Source of the DNA: an uncultured Clostridia bacterium | GTDB taxonomy: Bacteria; Bacillota; Clostridia; TANB77; CAG-508 | Direction of reading: 5' to 3' | DNA length: 64,000 nucleotides | Assembly: GCA_948896235.1 (NCBI GenBank) | Contig: CAQUUC010000003.1 | Location: forward strand, 62,001 to 126,000 | Shown: in pieces, positions 33,050 through 43,269 of the stretch | How positions within the stretch are numbered: the stretch's first letter is position 1 | Layout of the letters: every line of letters starts with the position of its first letter | Notes under the pieces: model-generated | What the model was told of the DNA's origin: nothing | The model's input: only the letters and a program-made list of their open reading frames with translations | Databases searched by the model: none | Program-made: the position numbers and the translations under genes

Positions 33050-34591
33050 TTATTTTGCATATGTTATTGCTCTTGATTCTCTTATAACATTTACTTTAAT
33101 TTGTCCTGGATAATCCATTTCATCTTCTACACGTTTTGCTATATCTCTTGCCATAATTGTCATTTCTGCGTCAGATACTTTTTCTGGTTTTACAATAATT
33201 CTTACTTCACGTCCTGCTTGTATTGCAAAGGATTTATCTACTCCTTCAAAAGAATCTGCAATTTCTTCAAGTTGCTCTAATCTCTTTATGTATGCTTCTA
33301 AAGTTTCTTTTCTTGCTCCTGGACGAGAGGCACTTATTGCATCTGCTGCCTGTACAAGTACAGCTTCTAAGGTTTGTGGTTCTACATCTCCATGGTGTGC
33401 TTCTACTGCATTTATTACTAATGGATTTTCTTTATATTTCTTTAATACATCTACACCAATTTCAACATGAGTTCCTTCCATATCATGATCTAATGCTTTT
33501 CCTATATCATGTAACAAACCTGCTCTTCTTGCTCTTTTTGTATCAAGTCCTAATTCATCTGCCATAATTCTTGCAAGATTTGCAACTTCTATAGAATGAT
33601 TTAACACATTTTGTCCATAACTTGTTCTATATTTTAATTTACCCATTAATTTAACTAGGTCTGGATGAAGTCCTATTACTCCTGCTTCTAAAGTTGCTCT
33701 TTCTCCTTCTGCTTTAATAGTTGCTTCAACTTCTTCTTTTGCCTTTTCAACCATTTCTTCAATTTTTGCAGGATGGATTCTTCCATCTTCAATTAATTTT
33801 TCAAGTGCTATTTTTGCAACTTCTCTTCTTAATGGGTCAAATCCTGACAAAATCACAGCTTCTGGTGTATCATCTATTATAAGATCTATCCCTGTTAAGG
33901 TTTCTAATGCCTTAATATTTCTTCCTTCTCTACCTATAATTCTTCCTTTCATATCATCATTTGGAAGGTTAACTATTGATACGGTAGTTTCTGAAGTATG
34001 ATCAGCTGCACATTTTTGAACAGCATATGTTAAAAGTTCTCTTGCCCTTTTTCCTGATTCTTCTTTAGCCTTTTGTTCTTCTTCTCTAATTATAGCTGCT
34101 GTCTCAGTTTTTATTGTTTTTTCAGTTTCATCAAGTAATATTTTCTTTGCTTCTTCACTAGAAAGTCCTGAGATTTTTTGAAGCTCTTGTAATTCTTTCT
34201 CAATTAATTCCTTTAATTCTTGTTCTCTATCTTGCATTTCTTTATCACGTCTATCAAAATCTCTTTCTTTATGCTCTAAAGTTTCTTCCTTTCTATCTAG
34301 ATTTTCTTCTTTTTGCATAATTCTCGATTCTTGTTTTTGTACTTCGCCTCTTCTTTCTCTAATCTCTTGTTCTAAATCTTGTCTTTCTTGCATAATTTGT
34401 TCTTTTGCTTTAAAAATTTCTTCTTTTTTAATATTTTCTGCTTCTTTATTTGCAAGTTCTAATATTTTCTTTGCTTCAGTTTCTGCACCTTTGATTTTAG
34501 ATTCAGCTATTCTTTTTCTAATTAATACCCCAACAGGTATAAATACAATAGCTGAGATTAGAATAGTGGCGATAACGATTATAATTTCCAT
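33050..34591 (-). CDS. rny: ribonuclease Y
   Basis: 513 residues, start at 34591 (the second ATG) after GAAAGAGGTG. N-terminal membrane anchor, long coiled coil (about 25-200), KH domain (GRIIGREGRNIKALETLTGI) and HD domain (HSIEVANLARIMA..LLHDIGKALDHD). Membrane-bound endoribonuclease that starts mRNA decay in Firmicutes. No CGG shift site in this long gene. Confidence 0.97.
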   Translation of the reverse strand: MEIIIVIATILISAIVFIPVGVLIRKRIAESKIKGAETEAKKILELANKEAENIKKEEIFKAKEQIMQERQDLEQEIRERRGEVQKQESRIMQKEENLDRKEETLEHKERDFDRRDKEMQDREQELKELIEKELQELQKISGLSSEEAKKILLDETEKTIKTETAAIIREEEQKAKEESGKRARELLTYAVQKCAADHTSETTVSIVNLPNDDMKGRIIGREGRNIKALETLTGIDLIIDDTPEAVILSGFDPLRREVAKIALEKLIEDGRIHPAKIEEMVEKAKEEVEATIKAEGERATLEAGVIGLHPDLVKLMGKLKYRTSYGQNVLNHSIEVANLARIMADELGLDTKRARRAGLLHDIGKALDHDMEGTHVEIGVDVLKKYKENPLVINAVEAHHGDVEPQTLEAVLVQAADAISASRPGARKETLEAYIKRLEQLEEIADSFEGVDKSFAIQAGREVRIIVKPEKVSDAEMTIMARDIAKRVEDEMDYPGQIKVNVIRESRAITYAK

Positions 34592-34888
34592 AATCATACA
34601 CCTCTTTCTTATATTTATTTTTCAATGTTCGATAATAATATATCTATTTTTTACTTTTATAATATATTAAACCTACTCTTTTATTTTATATGTATTATTG
34701 TAAACTGTCAAGTGATTAGACAAAAAAATACCAGTACATTATTTCTGTTATTTTTATATTATTTTACTATTATACTTATTATATAATTAAGAGTGCAAAC
34801 ACTTTGAATTATTTGCACCCTTTCATCAGCAATTTCAGCTGACTGTAGCAAAGGTAGATAAACTAAATTTAATTCTCAGTATCGAATT
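34592..34888. other. 297-base spacer between rny and the secreted-protein gene
   Basis: Very AT-rich. It contains a GGGTGCAAA/TTTGCACTC hairpin (about 34790-34822) that probably terminates the secreted-protein gene. A fragment at about 34715-34735 (ttagacaaaaaaataccagt) resembles the terminator at 36208-36255. No gene seen. Confidence 0.5.
34844..34859. repeat. 16-base inverted repeat, 3' arm
   Basis: tgtagcaaaggtagat, 29 bases beyond the stop codon of the secreted-protein gene. Exact reverse complement of 35305-35320 in that gene's 5' UTR. Confidence 0.85.
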
Positions 34889-35284
34889 TTAATATAGCCA
34901 GCATCCAACCCAGCCGCCTGCATTGCCATTTATAACCTTATAAACGACTCGATATCTACCTGACGCATAGCAAGGAATTATATCACCCGGTAAATCATCA
35001 TTACTGCCAAAGAGCACTCCTTCCTGTAACGCTGTACCGTTTGGACTGTATATACTCACAGAAAAAAGTACATCTGATGAAAAATCCCAGCTTTTAAGCG
35101 TTGCACTGTCTATGCGTTTTGTAACATCAACATAGACTGTCACTTCTTTTTGCCCAGGGTTTAAATATGCTGCTCCCCAAAAAGGATCTGCTGCCCGTGC
35201 AGTCATAGAAGTTGTTACAAATGATGATGCCAAGATAACTAATGTCATCATCATACAAATTGTTGCTTTTTTAAGTCTTTTCAT
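34889..35284 (-). CDS. small secreted protein, cassette-like
   Basis: 131 residues starting MKRLKKATICMMMTLVILAS at 35284 after AAAGGAGCGACAAT. Clear signal peptide with likely cleavage at TARAAD. The mature part is a beta-rich domain (EVTVYVDVTKRIDSATLKSW, GRYRVVYKVINGNAGGWVGC) recalling small secreted cell-surface or bacteriocin-like proteins. Balanced codon use and one in-frame CGG (TA-R-AAD) mark it as foreign. Flanked by a 16-base inverted repeat and driven by its own promoter. Confidence 0.65.
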   Translation of the reverse strand: MKRLKKATICMMMTLVILASSFVTTSMTARAADPFWGAAYLNPGQKEVTVYVDVTKRIDSATLKSWDFSSDVLFSVSIYSPNGTALQEGVLFGSNDDLPGDIIPCYASGRYRVVYKVINGNAGGWVGCWLY

Positions 35285-35304
35285 ATTGTCGCTCCTTTCG
35301 TACA

Positions 35305-35320
35305 ATCTACCTTTGCTACA
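35305..35320. repeat. 16-base inverted repeat, 5' arm
   Basis: atctacctttgctaca, which in the mRNA lies about 20 bases before the start codon. Complementary to the 3' arm at 34844-34859. Confidence 0.85.
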
Positions 35321-35352
35321 TTACACAACTACAATATAAAGTTGTATAAAAT

Positions 35353-35381
35353 ATTATACTCATTTTCCACTATTTTGTCAA
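35353..35381 (-). promoter_or_regulatory. promoter of the secreted-protein gene
   Basis: Minus strand TTGACA (35376-35381), 17 bases, TATAAT (35353-35358). Predicted start about 60 bases before the ATG, so the inverted-repeat arm is transcribed. Confidence 0.8.
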
Positions 35382-35453
35382 TTATATCCACAAAAGAACA
35401 GATTAAATATGAAAAACAAAAGAACATATATATTCTTTTGTTTTTCATATTTA

Positions 35454-36075
35454 TTATATACTTGGTTTTATAATATCATTATTATTTACTACATCAAACG
35501 CATAATCAATTTCTGCAACCCCAAAACCATTAATTTGCCTATTAATTAATCCTGTATCTTTATCTATCCATAATATAAGTCCATTTGTTTCTATCTTATA
35601 GCATTCTTTATTGTTGCATTCATCTGTTGTAATTCGCGATGTTATTGCTTTTAGCAAATAGTTATCGTATAACCAATAGTTATATGCACATTTTACTAAA
35701 TTATTTCCTACTTCAAATCCATCTGTTATTTCTTTTTCCTCTTCTCTTTGAACAATAGCAATTTTATCATTTCCATTTATATATGAAGTAAATGTAGTCG
35801 TATATATTTTTTGTTGACCGCTTACTTTTACCAATAATTTTCATCTCTGATAAAATATTACTATCTTTATTATATAATGTTCGTATATATGTATTACTTC
35901 CTTGTACACTAGAAACTATCTCAAGATAATTTGTTTTATTTGCATATTCTTTTGATATATTAGCTAGTCTGGTTATTATTATAAATTTTCTTGTTATAAG
36001 TATTAAAAATATAGAAAATAAAACTAATACTATTATAAGTATTTTCTTCCATAATTCCATTTTTTTCTTTTCCAT
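35454..36075 (-). CDS. membrane-anchored protein, read through a CGGN shift
   Basis: 206 residues if a C at 35820 is skipped. One N-terminal helix (LWKKILIIVLVLFSIFLILI) and an extracellular beta-rich domain (YLEIVSSVQGSNTYIRTLY, ..GKSK-GQQKIYTTTFTSYING, CYKIETNGLILWIDKDTGLI). The layout recalls lipoprotein-sorting/LolA-like proteins, which is weak. Without the shift the domain is cut in half. Single-gene unit. Confidence 0.6.
35817..35820 (-). other. CGGN shift site 4 (AAG-C-GGT)
   Basis: Extra C at 35820. Skipping it joins MKIIGKSK to GQQKIYTTTF. Confidence 0.65.
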
Positions 36076-36207
36076 ATTATATTCCCCCTTTTTTTCTTTG
36101 ACTCACAATTATCCTTTGCATATTTATATTATATACTATTCTTTTATTTTTTGCAAATTTCAACTAATTTGCAAAAATAAAAGGTTAATGAAGTGAACCC
36201 TCCTTAT

Positions 36208-36255
36208 TAGACAAAAAGATACCAGTTACTTTTTAAGTAATTGGTATCTTTTTCC
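36208..36255 (-). terminator. terminator of the 81-residue gene
   Basis: Minus strand AAAAGATACCAATTACTT..AAGTAACTGGTATCTTTTT, a long near-perfect stem with T5. Confidence 0.85.
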
Positions 36256-36257
36256 TA

Positions 36258-36503
36258 CTATTTATTTTTCTTTTTACCAAATGTTATATCTTGGAATAAG
36301 AAATCTTTAAAATCTTGCCAAGTTAATTCTATATGTAAAAAGTCGTTTAAATCATCTTCAAATTTTTGTTGTGCTGGAGTTAGTTCAACTTTTATTTCTT
36401 GAAATAAAAATGCTTTAACTTTTGGCCATACTCCTACTTTTGCTGGTAATGCAGAATTTGTTACAACATCTGTTTCCACTCCACCAAATATTTTTTCACT
36501 CAT
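36258..36503 (-). CDS. hypothetical small protein
   Basis: 81 residues (MSEKIFGGVETDVVTNSALP...), two similar segments: VKAFLFQEIKVELTPAQQKF and FKDFLFQDITFGKKKNK share a K-x-FLFQ-(E/D)-I unit. Start after GAGGAGGACGAACTATC. Single-gene unit with a strong terminator, suggesting high expression. Function unknown. Confidence 0.6.
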   Translation of the reverse strand: MSEKIFGGVETDVVTNSALPAKVGVWPKVKAFLFQEIKVELTPAQQKFEDDLNDFLHIELTWQDFKDFLFQDITFGKKKNK

Positions 36504-36628
36504 GATAGTTCGTCCTCCTCTTTCGTTTTATTCCTTTTCAGTATATTTATACTATATAATGTCGAATTTATCAATAGTTTATATGATTTTTATTGTTAAA
36601 TCTTAGTTACAGGGTTGTTACATTTTTA

Positions 36629-37940
36629 TTACATATTTTCAATTTCCCCAGTCAAACCATCTTTATAGGTATCTTTAATCTTTACATTAACTATTTCGTT
36701 TTCAATTCCTTCTTTATTAGTTTTTACATATACATTTATATAATTTGTAGTATGTCCCTTTATAAATTCTCCTTCTCTTTCTTCTAATAAAACTGATACT
36801 TCTTTTTCAATATATTGTTTGTTATGTTCTATTTCTTTTTTATTAGATAGTTCAATTAATTTATTGCTTCTTAGTTCTTTAGTATTTCCATCTATTTGGT
36901 TCTCCATAATAGCTGCTTTGGTTCCTTTTCTTGGTGAATACTTAAATATATGCATTTTATAAAAATCTATTTTGTCTAAGTATTGATAAGTTTCTAGAAA
37001 TTCCTTTTTTGATTCACCTGGAAAACCTACTATAATATCAGTAGTTAAGGCTACATTTGGATAATTTTTTTTAATTAAATTTGTAGAATTTTCAAATTCT
37101 TTAGTTGTATACCTCCTATTCATTCTTTTTAAAGTTTCATCACATCCACTTTGCAAAGATAAATGAAAATGGTCACATATTTTTTCTAATTTCACTAGTT
37201 CTTTAATAAACTCTTCATTTATTAAAGTTGGTTCTATAGAACCTAAACGAATTCTGTTTATTCCTTCTATTTTATTAATTTCTTTTAATAAATCTATTAA
37301 ACTAATATCTTCTTTAAAGTCTTTTCCATATGATGCAATATGTATTCCTGTTATAACAACTTCTTTAATTCCTTGCTTTGAAATTTCTTCTATTTCATCT
37401 ACTATATCCTGTATCTTTCTACTTCTAACTCTTCCTCGTGCATATGGTATTATACAATATGAGCAGAATCTATCACAGCCATCTTGAATTTTTACAACTG
37501 CCCTTGTTTTTTCTGTATATGCTGCCACTTCAAATTCAGTAATATATCTTTCTTTCATTATATCTGATACTATATTTTCTTTTTTATTTGTTTTTATAAA
37601 ATCTTCTATAGTTTTAACAACATCTTTCTTTTCAATATTTCCAAGTACAATATCAATATCTTCCATTTTATCTAATTCATTTTTAGCAACCTGTGCATAA
37701 CAACCAGTAACTACTAATATTGCAGACTTATTTATATCTTTTACTCTTCTTATAATCTGTCTTGATTTTCTATCAGACATATTAGTTACTGTACACGTAT
37801 TTATAATATATATATTTGCTTTTTCTTCAAATTCAACTATTTCATATCCATTTTCTATAAATTTTTGTCTCATCGCATTTGTCTCATATTGATTAACTTT
37901 ACAGCCGTAATGTGTAAAATGCTACTTTTTTATTCTCCAT
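36629..37940 (-). CDS. mtaB: tRNA t6A37 methylthiotransferase MtaB, read through a CGGN shift
   Basis: 436 residues from ATG at 37940 (AAAGGTAGCAATAAT) if a C at 37907 is skipped. MENKKVAFYTL-GCKVNQYET is the invariant N-terminus with the first cluster cysteine. INTCTVT and GCYAQV follow, then the radical-SAM DRFCSYCIIPYARGR and a C-terminal TRAM. Converts t6A37 to ms2t6A37 in tRNAs reading ANN codons. Without the shift the peptide ends at residue 13; later ATGs lose the first Cys. Confidence 0.92.
37904..37907 (-). other. CGGN shift site 5 (TTA-C-GGC)
   Basis: Extra C at 37907. Restored TL-GCKVNQ is the near-invariant MtaB start, so the glycine and frame are fixed by family conservation. 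Confidence 0.85.
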
Positions 37941-38063
37941 ATTATTGCTACCTTTCATATCTATTTTTGACATCGCAGTTTTATAAACTACACAACTAAT
38001 ATTCACAAGTTTTATTAAATAAAAGTTGGAAATTATTTTCTAACCTCCAACCTCTAAATTTAA

Positions 38064-39068
38064 TTACACTCTTCTCTTTCCATCTAGTGAATCCAGATTG
38101 TCTAATGCCTTTCCTGTTCCTAGTGCTACACAAGATACGCTGTCTTGTGCTATCATAACATTTATTCCTGTTTTTTCTTGTAAAAGCTTATCTAGTCCAT
38201 CAACTAAGCATCCTCCACCAGTCATGTAAATTCCTTTATCGCTTATATCTGCTGCAAGTTCCGGTGGTGTCTTTTCTAATACTGAATGAACTGCATCAAC
38301 AATCATCATAGCAGGTTCTGTTAATGCTTCCATCATTTCACTTGAATAAATTGTTACTGTTTTAGGAAGACCTGTTACTAAATCTCTTCCTCTAATGTCC
38401 ATTTCCATATCTTGAATTTTAGGATACACACAACCAATATTTACTTTTAAATCTTCTGCTGTTCTTTCTCCTATCATAACATTATGTTTTTTCTTTATAT
38501 ATTTTACAATGTATTCATCAAATTTATCTCCTGCAATTTTTAGTGAAGTACTTACAACAGAACCACCAAGAGAAATAACTGCTACATCTGTAGTTCCTCC
38601 TCCTATATCTACGATCATATTTCCACAAGGTTTTGATATGTCTATGCCTGCTCCAATAGCTGCTGCAATTGGTTCTTCTATTAAATATACCTTTCTTGCT
38701 CCTGCTTGAGATGCAGCATCTATAACAGCCTTTTTTTCAACTTCTGTTACTTGTGATGGTATACAAATCATAATTCTTGGTGCAAATATAAATTTACCAC
38801 ATACTTTATTAATAAAATGTTTAAGCATTTTTTCTGTTACAGTATAGTCTGAAATAACACCATCTTTTAATGGTCTTGTTGCAACAATATTTCCTGGTGT
38901 TCTACCAAGCATTCTTCTTGCTTCTTGTCCAACTGCTAATACTTCTTTTGTATTATTATCAACTGCTACAACAGAAGGCTCTCTTAATACAATTCCTTTT
39001 CCTTTTACATATGCTATAACTGTTGCAGTACCTAAATCTATTCCTATATCTTGTCCAAAACCAAACAT
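38064..39068 (-). CDS. mreB: rod-shape protein MreB/Mbl
   Basis: 334 residues, actin-like ATPase: phosphate loops DIGIDLGTATVIAYVKGKG and VDIGGGTTDVAVISLGG, and YMTGGGCLVDGLDKLL. Forms membrane-bound filaments guiding lateral wall synthesis. In Clostridia it often follows spoIIID; here several sporulation genes lie between. Confidence 0.95.
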   Translation of the reverse strand: MFGFGQDIGIDLGTATVIAYVKGKGIVLREPSVVAVDNNTKEVLAVGQEARRMLGRTPGNIVATRPLKDGVISDYTVTEKMLKHFINKVCGKFIFAPRIMICIPSQVTEVEKKAVIDAASQAGARKVYLIEEPIAAAIGAGIDISKPCGNMIVDIGGGTTDVAVISLGGSVVSTSLKIAGDKFDEYIVKYIKKKHNVMIGERTAEDLKVNIGCVYPKIQDMEMDIRGRDLVTGLPKTVTIYSSEMMEALTEPAMMIVDAVHSVLEKTPPELAADISDKGIYMTGGGCLVDGLDKLLQEKTGINVMIAQDSVSCVALGTGKALDNLDSLDGKRRV

Positions 39069-39230
39069 CTATATCGTTCCTTTCTAGCTATATCTTTTAT
39101 ATTATTTCCCGTTTTTTACAAATTCATTACAATTATATTACAAGCTCAAAAAAATAGCAATAGATTTTTTGTATTTGTTAAAATTATTGATCCACTATTA
39201 AACTTGTATCTAAATAGCAACACGTGAAGA

Positions 39231-39290
39231 TAGGAGGTTTTTGTTTTTCTCGACAAGTTTCGAAAAATAAAAACTTCCTACCTCTAGCAA
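39231..39290 (-). terminator. terminator of yunB
   Basis: AGGAGGTTTTTGTTTTTC pairs with GAAAAATAAAAACTTCCT around a 12-base loop in the 262-base gap between yunB and mreB. Confidence 0.7.
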
Positions 39291-39330
39291 GATTGATCAG
39301 ATTTTATAATTATAGTTTGAGCTATAACTA

Positions 39331-40053
39331 TTATTCAATTACATCAACTGCATTGCTTTTATCTAGTCCCTCTAAATTATAATAGGACTCTGGAATTTTT
39401 CCTACAATAATGTTTTCAGCAATTAATACTTGATTTGATATTCCTTCTTCAAATATAGTATAGGGAGTTAATATATTTACCCTGCATTCTACCTGCAAAT
39501 AAATTCTATGTATTGTTTGGTTTATACCCGCTCCACTAAATTCACTTCTTAAATCAGTTTCTACATTTCCTACAGTGGAAAGTGCAACTGGAATTATAGG
39601 ACCTCTTCCTGAAAATATCTTTGTACCAGTAAAACTTCCAACTCGTATTCCAATTTGTTCTCTTTCTACTTTATCAAGTCTTTTTTGTATCTTCTCTGCA
39701 ACGTCTGATATTATAAGGTTAATTGGAACAATATTTGACTTTATCATAGTTATATTATCATTTGAATCTTTATATATTGTAACTAAATCTTCATATTTAT
39801 AATTGCTTATTATTTTAGTAGATTCTTCATTACATATTATAGTTGCTATACTCTTTGCCTTATCTTTACAAAGCGTTTCAAAAATTGGTGTTATACCATT
39901 AATAGCCATAGTAAAGGTTACTATGGCTATACTTAGAATGGTAATAAATTTTACTAGTTTTTTATTCTTTTTGTTCTGCATTTTTGGAATTTGAAATTTT
40001 TTATATACCACCTTTGGTAATTTTATTCTCTTTCTAGAATATATCATATCCAT
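39331..40053 (-). CDS. yunB: sporulation protein YunB
   Basis: 240 residues: basic N-terminus, one membrane helix (LVKFITILSIAIVTFTMAIN), then the YunB domain (QIGIRVGSFTGTKIFSGRGP, VNILTPYTIFEEGISNQVLI). Mother-cell sporulation gene in Bacillus. 28 bases downstream of sipL, same direction. Confidence 0.85.
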   Translation of the reverse strand: MDMIYSRKRIKLPKVVYKKFQIPKMQNKKNKKLVKFITILSIAIVTFTMAINGITPIFETLCKDKAKSIATIICNEESTKIISNYKYEDLVTIYKDSNDNITMIKSNIVPINLIISDVAEKIQKRLDKVEREQIGIRVGSFTGTKIFSGRGPIIPVALSTVGNVETDLRSEFSGAGINQTIHRIYLQVECRVNILTPYTIFEEGISNQVLIAENIIVGKIPESYYNLEGLDKSNAVDVIE

Positions 40054-40080
40054 ATCTAAATCATTCCTTTATGGTATATG

Positions 40081-41635
40081 TTATGCAATCTCTTCTTGTC
40101 TTGTGTATGTGTATTTAGGAATAAATAATTGTTGTCCTGGATAAATTTTATTTGCATCTTCAATATTGTTTACTCTTGCTATATCTTGAACTGTACTTCT
40201 AAATCTTTTAGCAATTGCCCATAATGTATCTCCTGGTTTTACAAAATATATTACCATACTATAAATTTGTCTATCTCTTGTTTCATCAATATTAACTTCA
40301 TCTATGATATTTATTTTTATAGTATTTGACATATTTAATTTAAACTCCAAGTCAATTTTAGTTTCTATTTGACCATCTGATCCAACAACAAAATCTTGAT
40401 TTACTATCTCTAATTCTGTTTCTATATTCATATTTTGAGATATTTCTACAGAATCCACATTAAAATTAAAAGGTAATCTCATTTGTTTTACATTAATTCC
40501 CATAGTATTGCTAGATGCAAAAATAAAGTTTAGTTCAAGTTCTCCTTCATACATAACTCTTCCTTTAGTTACATTTTTACTTAATATAACTGGTTTTGTT
40601 TCTACATCATATATCTCGCTTCCTTGAATTTCTGGAACCATAACTTTTTCTCTTATCTTACATATATCTTTTAATTCACATTTATTTGACATAGTATTTA
40701 CACATCTTTGGTTAAAGCCTAGACATTCACTTGGACTATATAAATCTTCAATAAGATTTACATTTTTATTTTCATACACTCTCGCATAAAGTTCTACTTC
40801 TATTTCTACATATATTGAATGTTCTTCTACTGGATTTGGCTTTGTCAGCATATTCTTTAATTTGTATTTCATATCACATATATTAGATTCATCTATATTT
40901 TCAACATCTACAAATCCCATTACTGGAATTTTGTTTTCTACTACTTTAATTCTGTTATCTTCTGTAAGATACATCATTTTAACTAAAATATCTGCTTTAC
41001 CTAATACTTTGTTATAACTTATTTTTATATCCTTATTTACTATAGATAAATCTACTTTTAAGATTTCTGCAAGATTATCGATATTGTCTATTACTATAGT
41101 ATCCTTTGCATTTGTTTTTGAATACCCTTCTCCCACTAATGAATTTACATTTAAATTCGATTCTAGAACTTGAACATCTTTTATGTTATTAATTTGTCTT
41201 ATGATATCTACATTCTCATTTGAATAAACACTCATTTCAAATTGTAGTGTTGCTTTAACATTAATTTTTCTTCCATTTAAAATTTTACATTCGATAGATT
41301 TAATTGTTACATTCTCATCTAGACTCATGTCACCGTGTACAACCTTCAAAGTCTAAAATTTGACTAAAATCAATATTAGTATTTAAACTTCTTGTAGCTT
41401 CATCTTGATTATCTGCAAGATAAATTACATATACATTTACATCACCATCAATTTTTATTTTACCATCTAATAATTCTTTTTTATATATACATACATTTCC
41501 TGTTGTATTTATTGTATTTAATATATCAGGTTTTACATCTGGTACTATCATATCACCTTCTACTACTACTGTTTCAGTTTTTTGTCCCACAATTTTATTT
41601 AATACAAATTTCTCCTTTGTCACATCTACTTGCAT
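40081..41635 (-). CDS. sipL: SipL-like spore coat morphogenesis protein (DUF3794 + LysM), read through a CGGN shift
   Basis: 517 residues if a C at 41335 is skipped. Repeated DUF3794 domains (VEGDMIVPDVKPDILNTINT, MVPEIQGSEIYDVETKPVIL) precede a C-terminal LysM (VKPGDTLWAIAKRFRSTVQD). In C. difficile SipL binds SpoIVA to assemble the coat. In the zero frame the first 101 codons end at CGG-TGA (GCT-R-stop) and an isolated 422-codon frame follows. Skipping gives DFEGCT-GDMSLDENVTIKS, the expected continuation. Confidence 0.88.
41332..41335 (-). other. CGGN shift site 6 (ACA-C-GGT)
   Basis: Extra C at 41335, with TGA directly after CGG in the zero frame. Skipping it joins the two halves of DUF3794 domain 1. 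Confidence 0.8.
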
Positions 41636-41772
41636 TGTTAATTCCTCCTCTTTTTTTATTTAGTTTATAGTAATGTATATTAAGAGGACAAAAAAAAATT
41701 CCTATTATTTAGGAATTTTTTAAAAATAATAAATAATTTAAAAGAATCTAGACCAGCTAGATTCTTTTGTAA

Positions 41773-42066
41773 TTACAAATTTTTATGTTTTTTTGTTTCT
41801 ACTAGTGGTGGTACAATTGGATTAAAATTCTCACCATCAAATAAACTTACTTCTACTGTTCGTGTTAATACATCAGTATAACTATATGTAACATTTCTAT
41901 CATTTTCATCATATTTAACTATAAATAAGTTAGGATATGCTTTTTCTATTGTGGCTTCTTTCTCAAAATATTTACTTCTTCCTAGTGTTCCTTTTACCAT
42001 TATTTTTTGTCCTATGTTTTCTGTAATGTCTGTCTTTAAATTTGTGATATCATCTCTGTAAATCAT
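41773..42066 (-). CDS. veg: Veg family protein
   Basis: 97 residues starting MIYRDDITNLKTDITENIGQ at 42066 after GTGGGTGATAAA. KIMVKGTLGRSKYFEKEATI and the SYTDVLTRTVEVSLFDG end are typical Veg, linked to biofilm regulation in B. subtilis. Adjacent to yabG as in many Firmicutes. Confidence 0.88.
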   Translation of the reverse strand: MIYRDDITNLKTDITENIGQKIMVKGTLGRSKYFEKEATIEKAYPNLFIVKYDENDRNVTYSYTDVLTRTVEVSLFDGENFNPIVPPLVETKKHKNL

Positions 42067-42334
42067 TTTATCACCCACTTCATTATTATGTTGTGATTAT
42101 ATCATCCTTGTAATAAAATGTCAAAAAAGAGACTCTTGTATAATTGTACGTTTTTCCTTTAAATTCAAGTGTTTTGCGCTTATATTACATTTATGTTACA
42201 TTAACATTACATTAGTATTTCAGTTTTAGTGTATCAAGAAATAACAACTTAAATTAAACACCTAAATTAATATATTTAAATATAAAAGTTACACAATATG
42301 TTGCCCAGATTTCATATCATGTAACTTATATTCT

Positions 42335-43177
42335 TTAGCTCTTTTTCTTGCCACGTGCTCCTATTCCATTTATTCCTTTAGTTCCATCTCTTAACTCATC
42401 TGCAATATCATTTATTGTAATATATTTATACTCTTCTGTTGTTGCTACTTTTTCTGCAACTACTAATGGATCTAGAAAATCAATTAATACTCTTGCCGGT
42501 GAAGAAGCAAAATTGGCTCCTGCAGCAACTAATGCTTCATAATAACTTTGACATGCGCCTGCAAATATTACTAAATCTTTTCCTGTTTTATTTACCCATT
42601 TTTTCGCTTCTTTGACTGTATTAATAAAATATTTTGAATTTCTATAATTATATATATCGTTATAACCTGTTCCATTTCTTATCATTCCATCATGTCCTGT
42701 TATTACTAGTATATCTGGATTATATCTATTTAACAAATCCATTACTACATACTCTTGTCTATTTTCTGGTACATTTCTTACAATTGCTTCTAATCCAAGT
42801 TTTCTATAATATTTTACAGATTTATCTGTATAACGTTTATCTCCATCTAAATGCAGTATCTTCCCATTTTTCTTTTCTTCGCTTCTCCCGAGAAAAATTC
42901 TATCTTCTATTTTCTCATTCTTTATATTTCTTTTTGAACATCTTTTTACTTTATCTTCACACTTATCTTCTAGATTCCTTATATGATTTCGCACTTGCTT
43001 TTTTTCTATAAGTTCTAAATCTTCAATATCTGCATCTGCCTCAATACGAAGAATAAGTCCTTTTAATATTGCAACTTTTTTTCCATCTTTACGTTTTACT
43101 ATATTTTTTACAGTAAATAGTATATCTTTTCCATAAGAAATTCTACCAACAATATCACCTTTTTTTATTTTATACAT
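42335..43177 (-). CDS. yabG: sporulation-specific protease YabG
   Basis: 280 residues starting MYKIKKGDIVGRISYGKDIL at 43177 after GAGGTGATGCTT. HLDGDKRYTDKSVKYYRKLG, VITGHDGM, and IFAGACQSYYEALVAAGANF (His/Cys pair) are the YabG peptidase motifs. Cleaves coat proteins late in sporulation. Confidence 0.93.
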   Translation of the reverse strand: MYKIKKGDIVGRISYGKDILFTVKNIVKRKDGKKVAILKGLILRIEADADIEDLELIEKKQVRNHIRNLEDKCEDKVKRCSKRNIKNEKIEDRIFLGRSEEKKNGKILHLDGDKRYTDKSVKYYRKLGLEAIVRNVPENRQEYVVMDLLNRYNPDILVITGHDGMIRNGTGYNDIYNYRNSKYFINTVKEAKKWVNKTGKDLVIFAGACQSYYEALVAAGANFASSPARVLIDFLDPLVVAEKVATTEEYKYITINDIADELRDGTKGINGIGARGKKKS

Positions 43178-43269
43178 AAGCATCACCTCTAAATTCAAAG
43201 TTGCTCTCTATATATTATGTCGAATTTTAGATTTTGGTGAAAAAAATAAGTATAGAATTTCTTCTATAC

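Noticed and set aside
33223..33567. Plus-strand open frame opposite rny
   Set aside because: Antisense shadow of a highly conserved coding region; leucine-rich by complement of Lys/Glu codons.
40081..41349. An independent 422-codon LysM gene starting MKVVHGDMS
   Set aside because: The first residues come from the wrong frame upstream of the shift; the DUF3794 domain is only complete when joined to 41330-41635.
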